A DNA stretch of 64,000 nucleotides, taken from positions 186,001 through 250,000 of the forward strand of contig NZ_LGDY01000001.1 in NCBI RefSeq assembly GCF_001279525.1, in the 5' to 3' direction. This document shows positions 51,178 through 59,987 of the stretch, in pieces. Positions within the stretch are counted from its first letter, which is position 1, and the number at the start of each line of letters is the position of its first letter. The notes beneath the pieces are model-generated. The model saw only the letters and a program-made list of their open reading frames with translations. It was not told where the DNA came from and ran no database searches. A program made the translations under genes and the position numbers. The DNA comes from Nocardia sp. NRRL S-836 (GTDB lineage: Bacteria > Actinomycetota > Actinomycetes > Mycobacteriales > Pseudonocardiaceae).

Positions 51178-52796
51178 GCTCGCACGCGGAGTTGGTGCGC
51201 ACGGCCGAGGACGTGTTCGGCTGGACCGAGCTGCGGCCGGAACAGCTGTGCGCCATGCGGCACGTGCTGGACGGGCGCGACACGCTGGTCGTGATGCCCA
51301 CCGGTGCCGGGAAGTCCGCCATCTACCAGGTGCCGGCGATCCTGCTCGACGGTCCGACGGTCGTGGTCTCGCCGTTGGTGGCGTTGCAACGCGACCAGGT
51401 GGCCGCTCTGCGCGCCGCAGACGCCCCGGCGGCTGCCGCCGTCAACTCGGCCCGGTCGCGGGAGGCCAACGACGAGGCCTGGCAGCGGTTCGAGGCGGGT
51501 GAGACGGAGTACCTGTTCCTCTCCCCCGAACAGCTCGCCAACGCCGACGTGCTCGACCGGCTGGAACGGCGCGAGCCGTCGTTGTTCGTGGTCGACGAGG
51601 CCCACTGCGTCTCGGGGTGGGGCCACGACTTCCGGCCCGACTACCTGCGGCTGCGGGAGGTGGTCGAGCGGCTGGGGCGTCCGGTCGTGCTGGCGCTCAC
51701 GGCGACCGCGAGCGGCCCGGTCCGCACCGACGTCGTGGAGCACCTGGGGCTGCGCGACCCCGCGGTGGTCGTCGCCGGGTTCGACCGGCCCAACCTGCAC
51801 CTCGCCGTGCGGTTCGGCACCGACGAGGACGACCGCGTGCGGGCCGTGCTCGACTGGGTGAGCGAGCGCACCGGGCCCGGTCTGCTGTACGTGGCGACGC
51901 GCAAGGACGCCGAGCGCTACGCCGAGGACCTGACCGGCCGGGGTGTCCGGGCCGCGGCGTTCCACGCGGGCATGAAGGCCGCGGACCGCAAGCGGGTGCA
52001 GGACGACTTCATGGCCGACCGGGTCGACGTCGTGGCGGCCACCTCCGCGTTCGGCATGGGCATCGACAAGCCCGACGTGCGGTTCGTGGTGCACGCGGGC
52101 ACGCCCGGCTCGCTCGACGCGTACTACCAGGAGATCGGCCGGGCCGGCCGCGACGGCGAGCCGGCGGAGATCGTCCTGTTCCACCGCCCGGAGGACCACG
52201 CCCTGCAACGGTTCCTGACCGCGCGCAAGGCGGACCTGGAGTGCGCGCGGGAGGTGGCGGGCCTGGTGCGGCGGCGGCCGGGGACGGCGATCGCCGACGT
52301 GGCGAAGCGGCTGGACCGCTCGCGCCGGAAGATCACCGGCACGGTGAACCTGCTGGAGAGCTCCGGAATCGTGGAGGTGTCGCGGGACGGTGTGCGGTAC
52401 GCCGACGGGGCGCCCACGCCGGCGAAGGCGGTCGCGCTGGTCGCCGAGGAGGCGGAGCGGCAGCTGAAGCGGGACCGCTCACGGGTCGAGGTCATGCGCG
52501 AGTACGCGGGAACGCGCGGGTGCCGCCGGCGGTTCCTGCTGGGCTACTTCGGCCAGGAGCTCGACGGACCGTGCGGGCACTGCGACCGCTGCGACGAGGG
52601 TGTGCGGGACGACGACGCGGTGGCGAGCGAGCACCGGCCGGACTCCGTGGTGGAGCACGAGATGTGGGGTCGCGGCACGGTCGTGCAGCAGGACGGCGAC
52701 AAGCTGATGGTGTTGTTCGACGAGGTCGGGTACAAGACGCTCTCGCTCGCCGCCGTCGAGGAGTCCGGCGTGATCACCTCGGGCCTGCCGGGGTAG
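51174..52796 (+). CDS. recQ: RecQ-family ATP-dependent DNA helicase
   Basis: A 540-residue superfamily 2 3'-5' DNA helicase. Motif I is MPTGAGKSAIYQVPAILLD near residue 40; motif II is VVDEAHCVSGWGHDFRPDY; motif III LALTATA; motif V-VI SAFGMGIDKPDVRFV and QEIGRAGRDGEP. The zinc domain cysteines are in RGCRRRFLLGYFG and GPCGHCDRCDE. The winged helix follows, and the final part (VEHEMWGRGTVVQQDGDKLM) is a short C-terminal domain seen in actinobacterial RecQ-like proteins. An HRDC domain is absent. It acts in recombination and repair in the cytosol. Confidence 0.93.
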   Translation: MSSHAELVRTAEDVFGWTELRPEQLCAMRHVLDGRDTLVVMPTGAGKSAIYQVPAILLDGPTVVVSPLVALQRDQVAALRAADAPAAAAVNSARSREANDEAWQRFEAGETEYLFLSPEQLANADVLDRLERREPSLFVVDEAHCVSGWGHDFRPDYLRLREVVERLGRPVVLALTATASGPVRTDVVEHLGLRDPAVVVAGFDRPNLHLAVRFGTDEDDRVRAVLDWVSERTGPGLLYVATRKDAERYAEDLTGRGVRAAAFHAGMKAADRKRVQDDFMADRVDVVAATSAFGMGIDKPDVRFVVHAGTPGSLDAYYQEIGRAGRDGEPAEIVLFHRPEDHALQRFLTARKADLECAREVAGLVRRRPGTAIADVAKRLDRSRRKITGTVNLLESSGIVEVSRDGVRYADGAPTPAKAVALVAEEAERQLKRDRSRVEVMREYAGTRGCRRRFLLGYFGQELDGPCGHCDRCDEGVRDDDAVASEHRPDSVVEHEMWGRGTVVQQDGDKLMVLFDEVGYKTLSLAAVEESGVITSGLPG

Positions 52797-52802
52797 GCCC
52801 GG

Positions 52803-53249
52803 TCAGGCGTTGTCCACCCGCAGGGCCAGGCCGCGCACGGAGAGCACCACGGTGTCCGGGGCCTCCGCCAGCACCAGCCGGACCTCGTCGCCGGCCGGTT
52901 CGAACCGCGGGCCGGTGCTCACAGTCCAGCGCGCCCGGTCTTCGGTCGTGAGCCGGACCTGGCCGCCGGGTTGCCGCACCGACGCGGTGAACAGCACGGT
53001 CACCTCACGCCCCTCGGTGCCGGACTCGCCCTCCTGCTCCAGGACGACGGTGCCGCCGTCCTCGGGCCCGCCCGCGTCGGGCAGCTCCGCGGACAGCCGC
53101 AACCCGGTCAGCCGCACCGCGTCGCCGTCCTCGCGGAGCCGGCACTCACCGGTGAAGTCCAGCAGCACCGTCCTGGACCTGAGCGTCACCTCCGTCTGCT
53201 CGGCGCGGCAGCGGACGGAGGTCTCTGTGCTGTTCGGACTGTCGGCCAT
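52803..53249 (-). CDS. Hypothetical protein
   Basis: A 148-residue acidic protein rich in beta-strand-like segments (TLRSRTVLLDFTGECRLRED, VRLTGLRLSAELPDAG). It resembles a small beta-sandwich domain. No family is recognised. It is convergent with recQ and stands 72 bases downstream of the sox operon, on the same strand. Confidence 0.55.
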   Translation of the reverse strand: MADSPNSTETSVRCRAEQTEVTLRSRTVLLDFTGECRLREDGDAVRLTGLRLSAELPDAGGPEDGGTVVLEQEGESGTEGREVTVLFTASVRQPGGQVRLTTEDRARWTVSTGPRFEPAGDEVRLVLAEAPDTVVLSVRGLALRVDNA

Positions 53250-53320
53250 GCGGTGTGCCTACCCCGGTCGCCCGTGGCGGAAACGCCGGCCGGCGCACAC
53301 GATCGGGCCGTTGCGGGTGG

Positions 53321-53899
53321 TCACGGCACCGGCAGGTACTCGACGCACGCGTCGCTCAGCCACGCGGCGAGGTACTCGGCGAACGACGACCGCACCAGCA
53401 GCGTCACCTGGTCGGGACCGGTCACCTGCAGCACGATCCCCGTCCGCGCGAGCAACGTCTGCACGCAAGTGCCGACGGGAGCCGCAGCCGGGTGCAGGTC
53501 CACGGCACATCCGTGAGCCAGCACGTCCCTGACCCGCGGGCCTTGGAGGACCACGGTCGTGCGCTGAGCCGAAGTGTCCACAACGGACCCCCGCGCGGCT
53601 CCGAGCGCGCCACGCAACACCTCCTCGATCTGGACCTGCCGGTCGGGTGCGGCCACGACGAGGAACTCGTCCGGCCCGAGCCACAGCACCTCCACGGCAC
53701 CGAACGGGCCGGTGCCCGCGGTGAAGGTGCACGCGGCCGCGGGGAACTCGACCCCCAGGGCGGCCGCCAGCGCACCGGGATCGGACGTCCGCACCGTGAG
53801 CTGGGTGCGGAACGGCCGCTCGGCCACGTCCAGCGCGGGTGCGAGCGCCGCCAGCCGGTCGGTCCAGCCGGACAGGGGGCTGATCGGGTCAGCCGTCAC
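53321..53899 (-). CDS. soxG: Sarcosine oxidase gamma subunit
   Basis: A 192-residue subunit with a GcvT-like fold: ERPFRTQLTVRTSDPGALAA, ASFAEYLAAWLSD and similar segments match the SoxG pattern. It stabilises the heterotetrameric enzyme that oxidises sarcosine to glycine and formaldehyde (or 5,10-methylene-THF). The GTG start overlaps soxA by 11 bases. It is last in the operon, giving the order soxB-D-A-G seen in Corynebacterium and other actinobacteria. Confidence 0.88.
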   Translation of the reverse strand: MTADPISPLSGWTDRLAALAPALDVAERPFRTQLTVRTSDPGALAAALGVEFPAAACTFTAGTGPFGAVEVLWLGPDEFLVVAAPDRQVQIEEVLRGALGAARGSVVDTSAQRTTVVLQGPRVRDVLAHGCAVDLHPAAAPVGTCVQTLLARTGIVLQVTGPDQVTLLVRSSFAEYLAAWLSDACVEYLPVP

Positions 53900-56705
53900 G
53901 ACGGGTCCCCTCCTTGTCGTAGAGCACGGGGCCGGTGACGGTGACCGGCACGAGCGCGTCCTCGACCGGCACGAAGAGGGTCTCGCCGACGCGGTCTCGG
54001 CCCGAGCGCACGAGGGCGAGGGCGAACGTGCGGCCCAGTGCGGCGCTGGGGTAGCTGGAGGTGACGTGGCCGAGCATCCGGACCGGCGGTTGCGGCAGCC
54101 GGTCGGTCTCGACGACCTGCGCGCCCTCCGGCAGCAGCACCGCCGGGTCGACGGGCAGCAACCCGACGAGCTGCTTGCGGTCCGGCCGGGTGTTCTCCGC
54201 GCGGCCGAACGACCGCTTGCCGATGAAGTCGGCCTTCTTCTTCGACACCACCCACGACATCCCCAGGTCCTGCGGGGTGACGGTGGCATCGGTCTCCTGG
54301 CCGATGATCGGGTAGCCCTTCTCGGCGCGCAGCACGTGCATGGTCTCGGTGCCGTACGGCGTGATCCCGTACCTCTCCCCCGCCGCCACGAGCGCCTCCC
54401 ACACGGCGAGCCCGTGCCACGCGGTCACGTTGATCTCGTAGGCCAGCTCACCGGAGAAGCTGATCCGGCACACCCGCGCCGGAACGCCCGCCACGACCGT
54501 GTCCTGCCACGTCATGAACTCGAACGCGGCGTTGCCGACGTCGAGCGAGGGCGCCACCGCGCCGAGCACCTCCCTGGACTTCGGCCCCACCAGCGGGATC
54601 GTGGCCCAGTGGTCGGTGACCGAGGTGCACTGCACGTCGAGGTGCGGCCACTCGGTCTGCAGCCACTCCTCCATCCAGTCGAGGACCTTCGCGGCGTTGC
54701 CGGTGGTCGTGGTGACCAGGTACCGCTGCTCGCCGACACGGATCACGGTGCCGTCGTCGATCACCATCCCGTCGACGCCGCACAGCACGCCGTAGCGGAT
54801 CCGGCCGACCTTCAAGGTGCTCATCACGTTGGTGTAGAGCAGGTCGAGGAACGTGCCCGCGTCCCGGCCCTGCACGTCGATCTTGCCCAGCGTCGAGCCG
54901 TCCATCAGCGCGACGCCCTCGCGTGCGGCCCGGCATTCGCGCAGCACGGCCGTGTGCAGGTCCTCGCCGGGCCGCGGGTAGTACCAGGGCCGCTTCCACT
55001 GACCGACGTTCTCGAACACCGCGCCGTGCGCGACGTGCCACGGGTGGATCGCCGTGACGCGCACCGGGTCGTGCAGCTCGCCGCGGTTGCGGCCGGCCAG
55101 GGCGGCGAACGACACGGGCGTGTAGGGCGGGCGGAACGTAGTCGGCCGCTGGTCGGCGAGGTCGACGCCCAGCGCCTCCGCGACGACACCGGCCGCGATC
55201 ATGCCGGACGTCTTGCCCTGGTCGTGCGCCGTGCCGATGGTCGTGTAGCGCTTGACGTGCTCCAGCGACCGCAGGCCGGCACCGGTCGCGCGCAGGACGT
55301 CCGCGACGGTCGCGTCCCGCTGCAGGTCCACGAAACTGGTGTCCGCGTCGCCGGGCACGCGCCACAGGACGAGACCGGAACGCTGAGTGCAGCGGGAGTC
55401 CGAGGCGGGCAGCGGAACCTGGCCGCGTGGCGTGAACCCGGCGGCGAGCGCGGCCGACGCACCGGCGTCACGGCCCTGCCGCACGCATGCCGCGAGGTCC
55501 AGTTCCCCGGTCACGGAGCCCGCGACCCGCACGGTCTCCAGTTCCGCGCCCGGCACGAACGCGCCGAGCTCGCCGTCGTAGCGCAGTGCGCCGCGGGCCT
55601 GGCTGAACAGGCTGACCACCGGGTTCCAGCCACCTGACACCAGCAGCGTGTCGCACGCGACCGTGTCGCCGCCGACGTGCACCGCCGTCACACGTCCCTG
55701 GCCCTCGGTGCCGGTCACCAGCTGCCCGGCGCGGACCTCGATGCCGCGTGCCGCGCACTCGGTGGCGAGCCGGGCGGGTGCCTCGGGACGGGCGTCGACG
55801 AGCAGCGGAACGTCCACTCCGGACTCGGCGAGGTCGATCGCCGCGCAGTACGCGCTGTCGTTGGTGGTGAACACGACCGCACGCGTGCCGGGCAGAACGC
55901 CGTAGCGGTGCAGGAAAGTGCGGGCGGCCGAGGCCAGCATGATCCCGGGCCGGTCGTTGTCCGGGAACGCCACCGGACGTTCGTGCGCGCCGGTGGCGAG
56001 GACGGTCTGCCTGGTCCTGATCCGCCAGACCCGCTGGCGGGTGCGGCCGGGCGGTGCGGCGAACCCGAGGTGGTCGGTGCGCTTCTGCAGGGCGAGCACG
56101 AACCCGTCCTGGTACACGCCGAACGCCGTGGTCCGTTCCAGCACCAGCACACCCGGCGTGCTCTTCAGCTCCGCCACGACGTCCGCGACCCACTGGGCGG
56201 CCGGCCGGTCGTCCAGGTGCTCGTCCGCACCGAGCAACGCGCCACCGGCCTGGTTCTGCTCGTCCACGAGCACGACGCGGGCGCCACCGCGGGCAGCGGT
56301 GAGCGCGGCCACCAGACCGGCCGGTCCCGCGCCGACCACCAGCACGTCGCAGTGCTCGTGCTTGGCGTCGTAACGCGCCGGGTCCGGTTCGGCCGCCAGC
56401 CGGCCCTGCCCGGACAGACCGCGGGCCACCAGGCCGTCGAACAGCTCGACGGTGGTCGCGAGCAGCATCGGCTCCGGGAACGGTGTCTCGACCTGCACCA
56501 GCGACGTCGGGTCCTCCGACCCCGCTGCGACGATCCCGCGCGGGCGGCCGAGCTTCACGCTGCTGCCGATCTCGTGCACGCCGTTGGCCAGCAACGCCGA
56601 CGCGAGCGTGTCGCCGGGGTGCCCGGTGAACGACCGGCCGTTGAAGGTGAAGCGCAGCACCGTGTTCCGGTCGACCAGACCGCCGGTGGCCATGCGGAAC
56701 GTCAT
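53889..56705 (-). CDS. soxA: Sarcosine oxidase alpha subunit
   Basis: A 938-residue large subunit that binds NAD+, tetrahydrofolate and part of the flavin site. The N-terminal Fer2_4-like domain is TFNGRSFTGHPGDTLASALL; the FAD/NAD Rossmann motif is LVVGAGPAGLVAALTAARGG. A C-terminal aminomethyltransferase (GcvT-like) domain reads GYPIIGQETDATVTPQDLGM and carries the folate-binding site. It overlaps soxD and soxG. Size and domain order fit the family. Confidence 0.95.
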   Translation of the reverse strand: MTFRMATGGLVDRNTVLRFTFNGRSFTGHPGDTLASALLANGVHEIGSSVKLGRPRGIVAAGSEDPTSLVQVETPFPEPMLLATTVELFDGLVARGLSGQGRLAAEPDPARYDAKHEHCDVLVVGAGPAGLVAALTAARGGARVVLVDEQNQAGGALLGADEHLDDRPAAQWVADVVAELKSTPGVLVLERTTAFGVYQDGFVLALQKRTDHLGFAAPPGRTRQRVWRIRTRQTVLATGAHERPVAFPDNDRPGIMLASAARTFLHRYGVLPGTRAVVFTTNDSAYCAAIDLAESGVDVPLLVDARPEAPARLATECAARGIEVRAGQLVTGTEGQGRVTAVHVGGDTVACDTLLVSGGWNPVVSLFSQARGALRYDGELGAFVPGAELETVRVAGSVTGELDLAACVRQGRDAGASAALAAGFTPRGQVPLPASDSRCTQRSGLVLWRVPGDADTSFVDLQRDATVADVLRATGAGLRSLEHVKRYTTIGTAHDQGKTSGMIAAGVVAEALGVDLADQRPTTFRPPYTPVSFAALAGRNRGELHDPVRVTAIHPWHVAHGAVFENVGQWKRPWYYPRPGEDLHTAVLRECRAAREGVALMDGSTLGKIDVQGRDAGTFLDLLYTNVMSTLKVGRIRYGVLCGVDGMVIDDGTVIRVGEQRYLVTTTTGNAAKVLDWMEEWLQTEWPHLDVQCTSVTDHWATIPLVGPKSREVLGAVAPSLDVGNAAFEFMTWQDTVVAGVPARVCRISFSGELAYEINVTAWHGLAVWEALVAAGERYGITPYGTETMHVLRAEKGYPIIGQETDATVTPQDLGMSWVVSKKKADFIGKRSFGRAENTRPDRKQLVGLLPVDPAVLLPEGAQVVETDRLPQPPVRMLGHVTSSYPSAALGRTFALALVRSGRDRVGETLFVPVEDALVPVTVTGPVLYDKEGTRRDG

Positions 56706-56983
56706 GGGGCCACCTCCGGCATCGGCTCGCCCACGCGGTAGACGGCGAGCAGGTCGTGGGTGCGGGTGTCGCGCACGGCGTTGAACCAGCGGCGGCACCC
56801 GGCGCTGTGGCTCCAGCGCTCGGCGAACGGGCCGCTCGGGTTGTCGCGGAAGAACACGTACCGCGCCCATTCCTCGTCGCTCAGCGCCGCCGGGTCCTGC
56901 GGATGGGCGACGTGGGCCTGGCCGCCGTAGTGGAACTCCGCTTCCTCACGCGGCCCGCACCACGGACACGGGATGAGTTGCAT
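56702..56983 (-). CDS. soxD: Sarcosine oxidase delta subunit
   Basis: A 93-residue zinc-binding subunit. IPCPWCGPREEAEFHYGGQA near the start and RWSHSAGCRRWFNAVRDTRT near the end carry the Cys and His zinc ligands of the SoxD family. It overlaps soxA by four bases (ATGA) and lies 27 bases after soxB. Confidence 0.95.
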   Translation of the reverse strand: MQLIPCPWCGPREEAEFHYGGQAHVAHPQDPAALSDEEWARYVFFRDNPSGPFAERWSHSAGCRRWFNAVRDTRTHDLLAVYRVGEPMPEVAP

Positions 56984-57010
56984 GTCGGCTCCCTGAGGTG
57001 GTCGAGCGGT

Positions 57011-58240
57011 TCAGTGCGCCACGGCAGCGGCGCCGTGCTCGTCGACGAGTGCGCCGGTGGTGAAGCGTTCAAGGGTGAACGGTGCGTTGTACGGGTGTGG
57101 CTCGTCGTGGGCGATGGTGTGCGCGAAGCAGTCGCCGACACCGGGCGTGGCCTTGAACCCGCCGGTCCCCCAGCCGCAGTTCAGGTACAGCCCGGCGACC
57201 GGCGTAAGGCCGACGATCGGCGAGGCGTCCGGGCTCACGTCCACGATGCCCGCCCACGTGCGCAGCAGGTGCGCCCGCGCGAACACCGGGAACAGCTCCA
57301 ATGCCGCGGCCATCTGCTGTTCGATGACGTGGAACGAACCCCGTTGGCCGTAGCCGTTGTAGCTGTCGATGCCCGCGCCCATGACCAGTTCGCCCTTGTG
57401 CGCCTGGGAGACGTAGACGTGCACGGCGTTCGACATCACCACGGTCGGGTGGACGGGTTCGAGCAGCTCGGACACCAGGGCCTGCAACGGGTGCGAGGCG
57501 AGCGGGAGCCGCAGGCCGACCATCCCCGCCAGCACCGAGCTGTGGCCGGCCGCGCACAGCGCGACCTTGCCCGCGGCGATCCGGCCGCGGCTCGTGCGCA
57601 CCGCGGTGATCCGGCCGTGCGCCGTCTCCAGCCCCGTGACCTCGCAGTTCTGGATCAGGTCGACGCCCATCGCGTGCGCGGCCCGTGCGTAGCCCCACGC
57701 CACGTAGTCGTGCTTCGCGATGCCCGCGCGCGGCTGGTAGGTCGCCCCCAGCACCGGGTAGCGCACGTCCGGTGAGACGTTGACGATCGGGCAGATCTCC
57801 TTGACGCCGGCGGGGTCCACCCATTCCGCGTCGATGCCGTTGAGCCGGTTGGCGTTGACCCGCCGCACGCTGTCGCGCACGTCCTGCAGGCTGTGCGCGA
57901 GGTTCAGCACGCCGCGCTGGTCGAACAGGATCGGATAGCCGAGGTCGTCCTCCAGCCCCTCCCAGAGCTTCAGCGAGTGCTCGTAGATGCCGGAGCTCTC
58001 ATCCCACAGGTAGTTCGACCGGATGATCGTGGTGTTGCGGGCCATGTTGCCGCCGGCCAGCCAGCCCTTCTCCAGCACCGCCACGTTCGTGATGCCGTGC
58101 ACCTTCGCGAGGTAGTGGGCGGTGGCCAGGCCGTGCCCTCCCCCGCCGACGACCACGACGTCGTAGGACGCCTTCGGTTCCGGATCCTCCCACAGGAAGT
58201 CCGGGTGCTCGGGCAGGTGCGCTCCGGGCGGACTGGTCAC
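57011..58240 (-). CDS. soxB: Sarcosine oxidase beta subunit
   Basis: A 409-residue FAD/FMN-dependent subunit holding the sarcosine oxidation site. The dinucleotide motif is [20 protein letters not shown] near residue 27. A covalent-flavin His region ([20 protein letters not shown]) and [20 protein letters not shown] complete the DAO-like fold. It is the first gene of the operon and divergent from a GntR-family regulator, so it is probably derepressed by sarcosine or a related signal. Product flow: sarcosine to glycine plus a one-carbon unit. Confidence 0.95.
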   Translation of the reverse strand: MTSPPGAHLPEHPDFLWEDPEPKASYDVVVVGGGGHGLATAHYLAKVHGITNVAVLEKGWLAGGNMARNTTIIRSNYLWDESSGIYEHSLKLWEGLEDDLGYPILFDQRGVLNLAHSLQDVRDSVRRVNANRLNGIDAEWVDPAGVKEICPIVNVSPDVRYPVLGATYQPRAGIAKHDYVAWGYARAAHAMGVDLIQNCEVTGLETAHGRITAVRTSRGRIAAGKVALCAAGHSSVLAGMVGLRLPLASHPLQALVSELLEPVHPTVVMSNAVHVYVSQAHKGELVMGAGIDSYNGYGQRGSFHVIEQQMAAALELFPVFARAHLLRTWAGIVDVSPDASPIVGLTPVAGLYLNCGWGTGGFKATPGVGDCFAHTIAHDEPHPYNAPFTLERFTTGALVDEHGAAAVAH

Positions 58241-58273
58241 GGGCGCGCCTCCAGCGAGGTCGTCTGGTCGACT

Positions 58274-58287
58274 ACTGGTATATCAGT
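58274..58287. promoter_or_regulatory. Candidate GntR/FCD operator between sox operon and regulator
   Basis: ACTGGTATATCAGT is a 14-bp near-palindrome (one mismatched pair across the axis) in the 68-base divergent intergenic region. It resembles the short TGGTNNNACCA-type sites of FCD regulators. A/T content is higher than the surroundings. Confidence 0.55.
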
Positions 58288-58308
58288 CTGTGCCGTACCG
58301 TAGGACAC

Positions 58309-58971
58309 ATGAACACACGGGTCAACGACGAACCCGGTGCCGCCGCCTCGCTGACCGAACGAGCGTACGCGGTGCTGCGCGACCGCCTGGTGATGCTGGA
58401 GATCAAGCCTGGCGAGCCGATCAACGAGGAGCGGCTGCGCGGCGAGCTGGGCGTCGGCCGCACCCCGATCCGCGAGGCCCTCAAGCGGCTGGAGCAGGAA
58501 CGGCTCGTCGTCGCCTACCCGCGCCGTGGCACGTTCGCCACCGACGTGAACATCTCCGACCTCTCCCACATCTCCGAGGTCCGCCGCACGCTCGAACCGC
58601 TGGCCGCCGCGTCCGCCGCCGACCGCGCCACGCCGCAGGACCGCGTCGCACTGACCGAGCTGCGGTCCGAGCTGGAGACCGCGACCCGGCCGGGCGACAA
58701 CACGGCACTGCTGCGCGACGACGTGGGCGTGCACCGCGCGATCTACCGGTGCGTGCACAACCCGTTCCTGGAGGACACGCTGGTGTCCTACGACAACCTG
58801 GCGACCCGGATCTGGTGCGTGTTCCTGCCGCGACTGTCCGGAATGGCCGGTCACGTGGACGAGCACGTGCCGCTGCTGACCGCGATCGTCGAGGGTGACA
58901 CCGAGAAGGCGGCCGAGCTGGCCGCCCAGCACGTCACCGGGTTCGAGCGGGCGATCCGGGCGCTGATCTGA
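58309..58971 (+). CDS. GntR-family transcriptional regulator with FCD domain
   Basis: A 220-residue regulator. The N-terminal winged HTH is RAYAVLRDRLVMLEIKPGEP, then GVGRTPIREALKRLEQERLV. The C-terminal all-helical FCD ligand domain (RTLEPLAAASAADRATPQDR, DVGVHRAIYRCVHNPFLEDT) has the His and Asp residues of the family's metal site, including HVTGF at the end. It is divergent from the sox operon and most likely its repressor; ligand probably a small carboxylate or amine. Confidence 0.92.
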   Translation: MNTRVNDEPGAAASLTERAYAVLRDRLVMLEIKPGEPINEERLRGELGVGRTPIREALKRLEQERLVVAYPRRGTFATDVNISDLSHISEVRRTLEPLAAASAADRATPQDRVALTELRSELETATRPGDNTALLRDDVGVHRAIYRCVHNPFLEDTLVSYDNLATRIWCVFLPRLSGMAGHVDEHVPLLTAIVEGDTEKAAELAAQHVTGFERAIRALI

Positions 58972-58972
58972 C

Positions 58973-59029
58973 CCGGCCGCCGGGTGCTACCGCGGTAGTA
59001 CGCGGCCGGACCCGCTACCGCGGTAGCGG
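58973..59029. repeat. Nested inverted repeats with two copies of a perfect palindrome
   Basis: CTACCGCGGTAG occurs at 58987-58998 and again at 59015-59026, the second inside the 18-bp perfect palindrome CCGCTACCGCGGTAGCGG (59012-59029). The centres are 28 bases apart. The first copy sits inside a larger stem CCGGCCGC (58973-58980) and GCGGCCGG (59002-59009). Starting two bases after the GntR stop, it may be a terminator, an operator, or both. Confidence 0.85.
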
Positions 59030-59062
59030 ACGCGGTGGGCGCCTGGGTACGACGACTGCCGG

Positions 59063-59464
59063 ATGGTTTGTCCCTGGCGTTTCGATGTGCTCAAGACCCG
59101 TGCCACGCTTCTCGCCGCGGCGTTCGTCCTCTTCGGACTGATCGCCTGGCTGACGGGGCGGCCGCCGGGCATCGACAGCGCGGTGTACCGCTCCGGGGCG
59201 CTGGCGGTGCTCGCCGGTGAGCCGTTGTACGAGCACCTGCGAAGCGAGCAACGGCACCGACGCCGTGCACGCGGCGGCCCCCGGCACCGCCCCGGCACGG
59301 TGCACCCGGAACGCGCCGACCGGCTGACCCCGCAGGAGCTGTTCGCGAAGCTCGGGGTGCGGGACCGGGCGCAGGCGATCGTCGCGGCCTACGAGATGGG
59401 GATCGTGGTGACCGGCCGCTTGTGGTCACGGGTGGGGACAGTGTGCGGCTGGGTGCACCCATAA
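59063..59464 (+). pseudogene. Chimeric remnant: GT87-like N-terminus joined to LuxR-type C-terminus
   Basis: One open frame carries two unrelated fragments. Residues 12-55 (LKTRATLLAAAFVLFGLIAW, LTGRPPGIDSAVYRSGALAV, GEPLYEHL) look like the start of an alpha-mannosyltransferase (GT87/DUF2029) with its first membrane helix. Residues about 90-115 (LFAKLGVRDRAQAIVAAYEM, GIV) are the last helix and tail of a NarL-type LuxR HTH. The middle part (RSEQRHRRRARGGPRHRPGT) is low-complexity Arg-rich sequence. Neither fragment is complete. The arrangement looks like a deletion junction. Whether it is translated is unknown. Confidence 0.7.
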
Positions 59465-59651
59465 CGGGCGGCGCGACACGTCCCAGCGGAGGACTACCCA
59501 CCACGGGAGCGGAACGCCGTGCGCGGAGGTTGTCACCCCGGCTGACGGGCCGATCATGGGGAGAATTTGCCGCACAAAAGCCACACTTGGCCGCCTGATC
59601 AGCGCAAACAGGGTTCTTGCGGTATTCGGGCGCAGTGAGACACTGGGAGCC

Positions 59652-59987
59652 ATGGCAAGACGAACGGCGCTGGGCGATGCGCTGCGGATGGCGGGATACA
59701 CGCAAGAGAGCCTGGCGGAAAAGCCAGGCGTGGACCGGGCGTCCGTTCAGCGTTGGCACGCCGGGAAATCACGGCCGCAGGCCTATCTCTGGCCGAAACT
59801 CGCCAAGCTGCTCGATGTGAGCCCGCAGCGGCTCCGTGACATTCTGGCAGCTTCCGAGGTTCCGGGGCTGTCGGATGCTCCTGTTCCACTCCGACTGGCG
59901 GCGGAATCGATCGGCGCAGCGTCCTTTCGAGCGGAATCAGCATGGGCGTCCTCCTCGCGTTGGGCGAGGGAGGAGGCAGGGCGGTGA
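59652..59987 (+). CDS. XRE-family helix-turn-helix protein (N-terminal part of split regulator)
   Basis: A 111-residue product whose first 65 residues are a clear XRE HTH (LGDALRMAGYTQESLAEKPG, then RASVQRWHAGKSRPQAYLWP and KLLDVSPQRLRDIL). The ATG at 59652 follows GGGAGCC; an in-frame start at 59556 would add 32 residues. The remaining residues (RAESAWASSSRWAREEAGR) look like an out-of-frame linker. The following gene, in another frame, encodes a C-terminal TPR-like module that usually sits on the same polypeptide in such regulators. Either the regulator is split into two coupled proteins, or a frameshift divides one gene. Confidence 0.75.
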   Translation: MARRTALGDALRMAGYTQESLAEKPGVDRASVQRWHAGKSRPQAYLWPKLAKLLDVSPQRLRDILAASEVPGLSDAPVPLRLAAESIGAASFRAESAWASSSRWAREEAGR

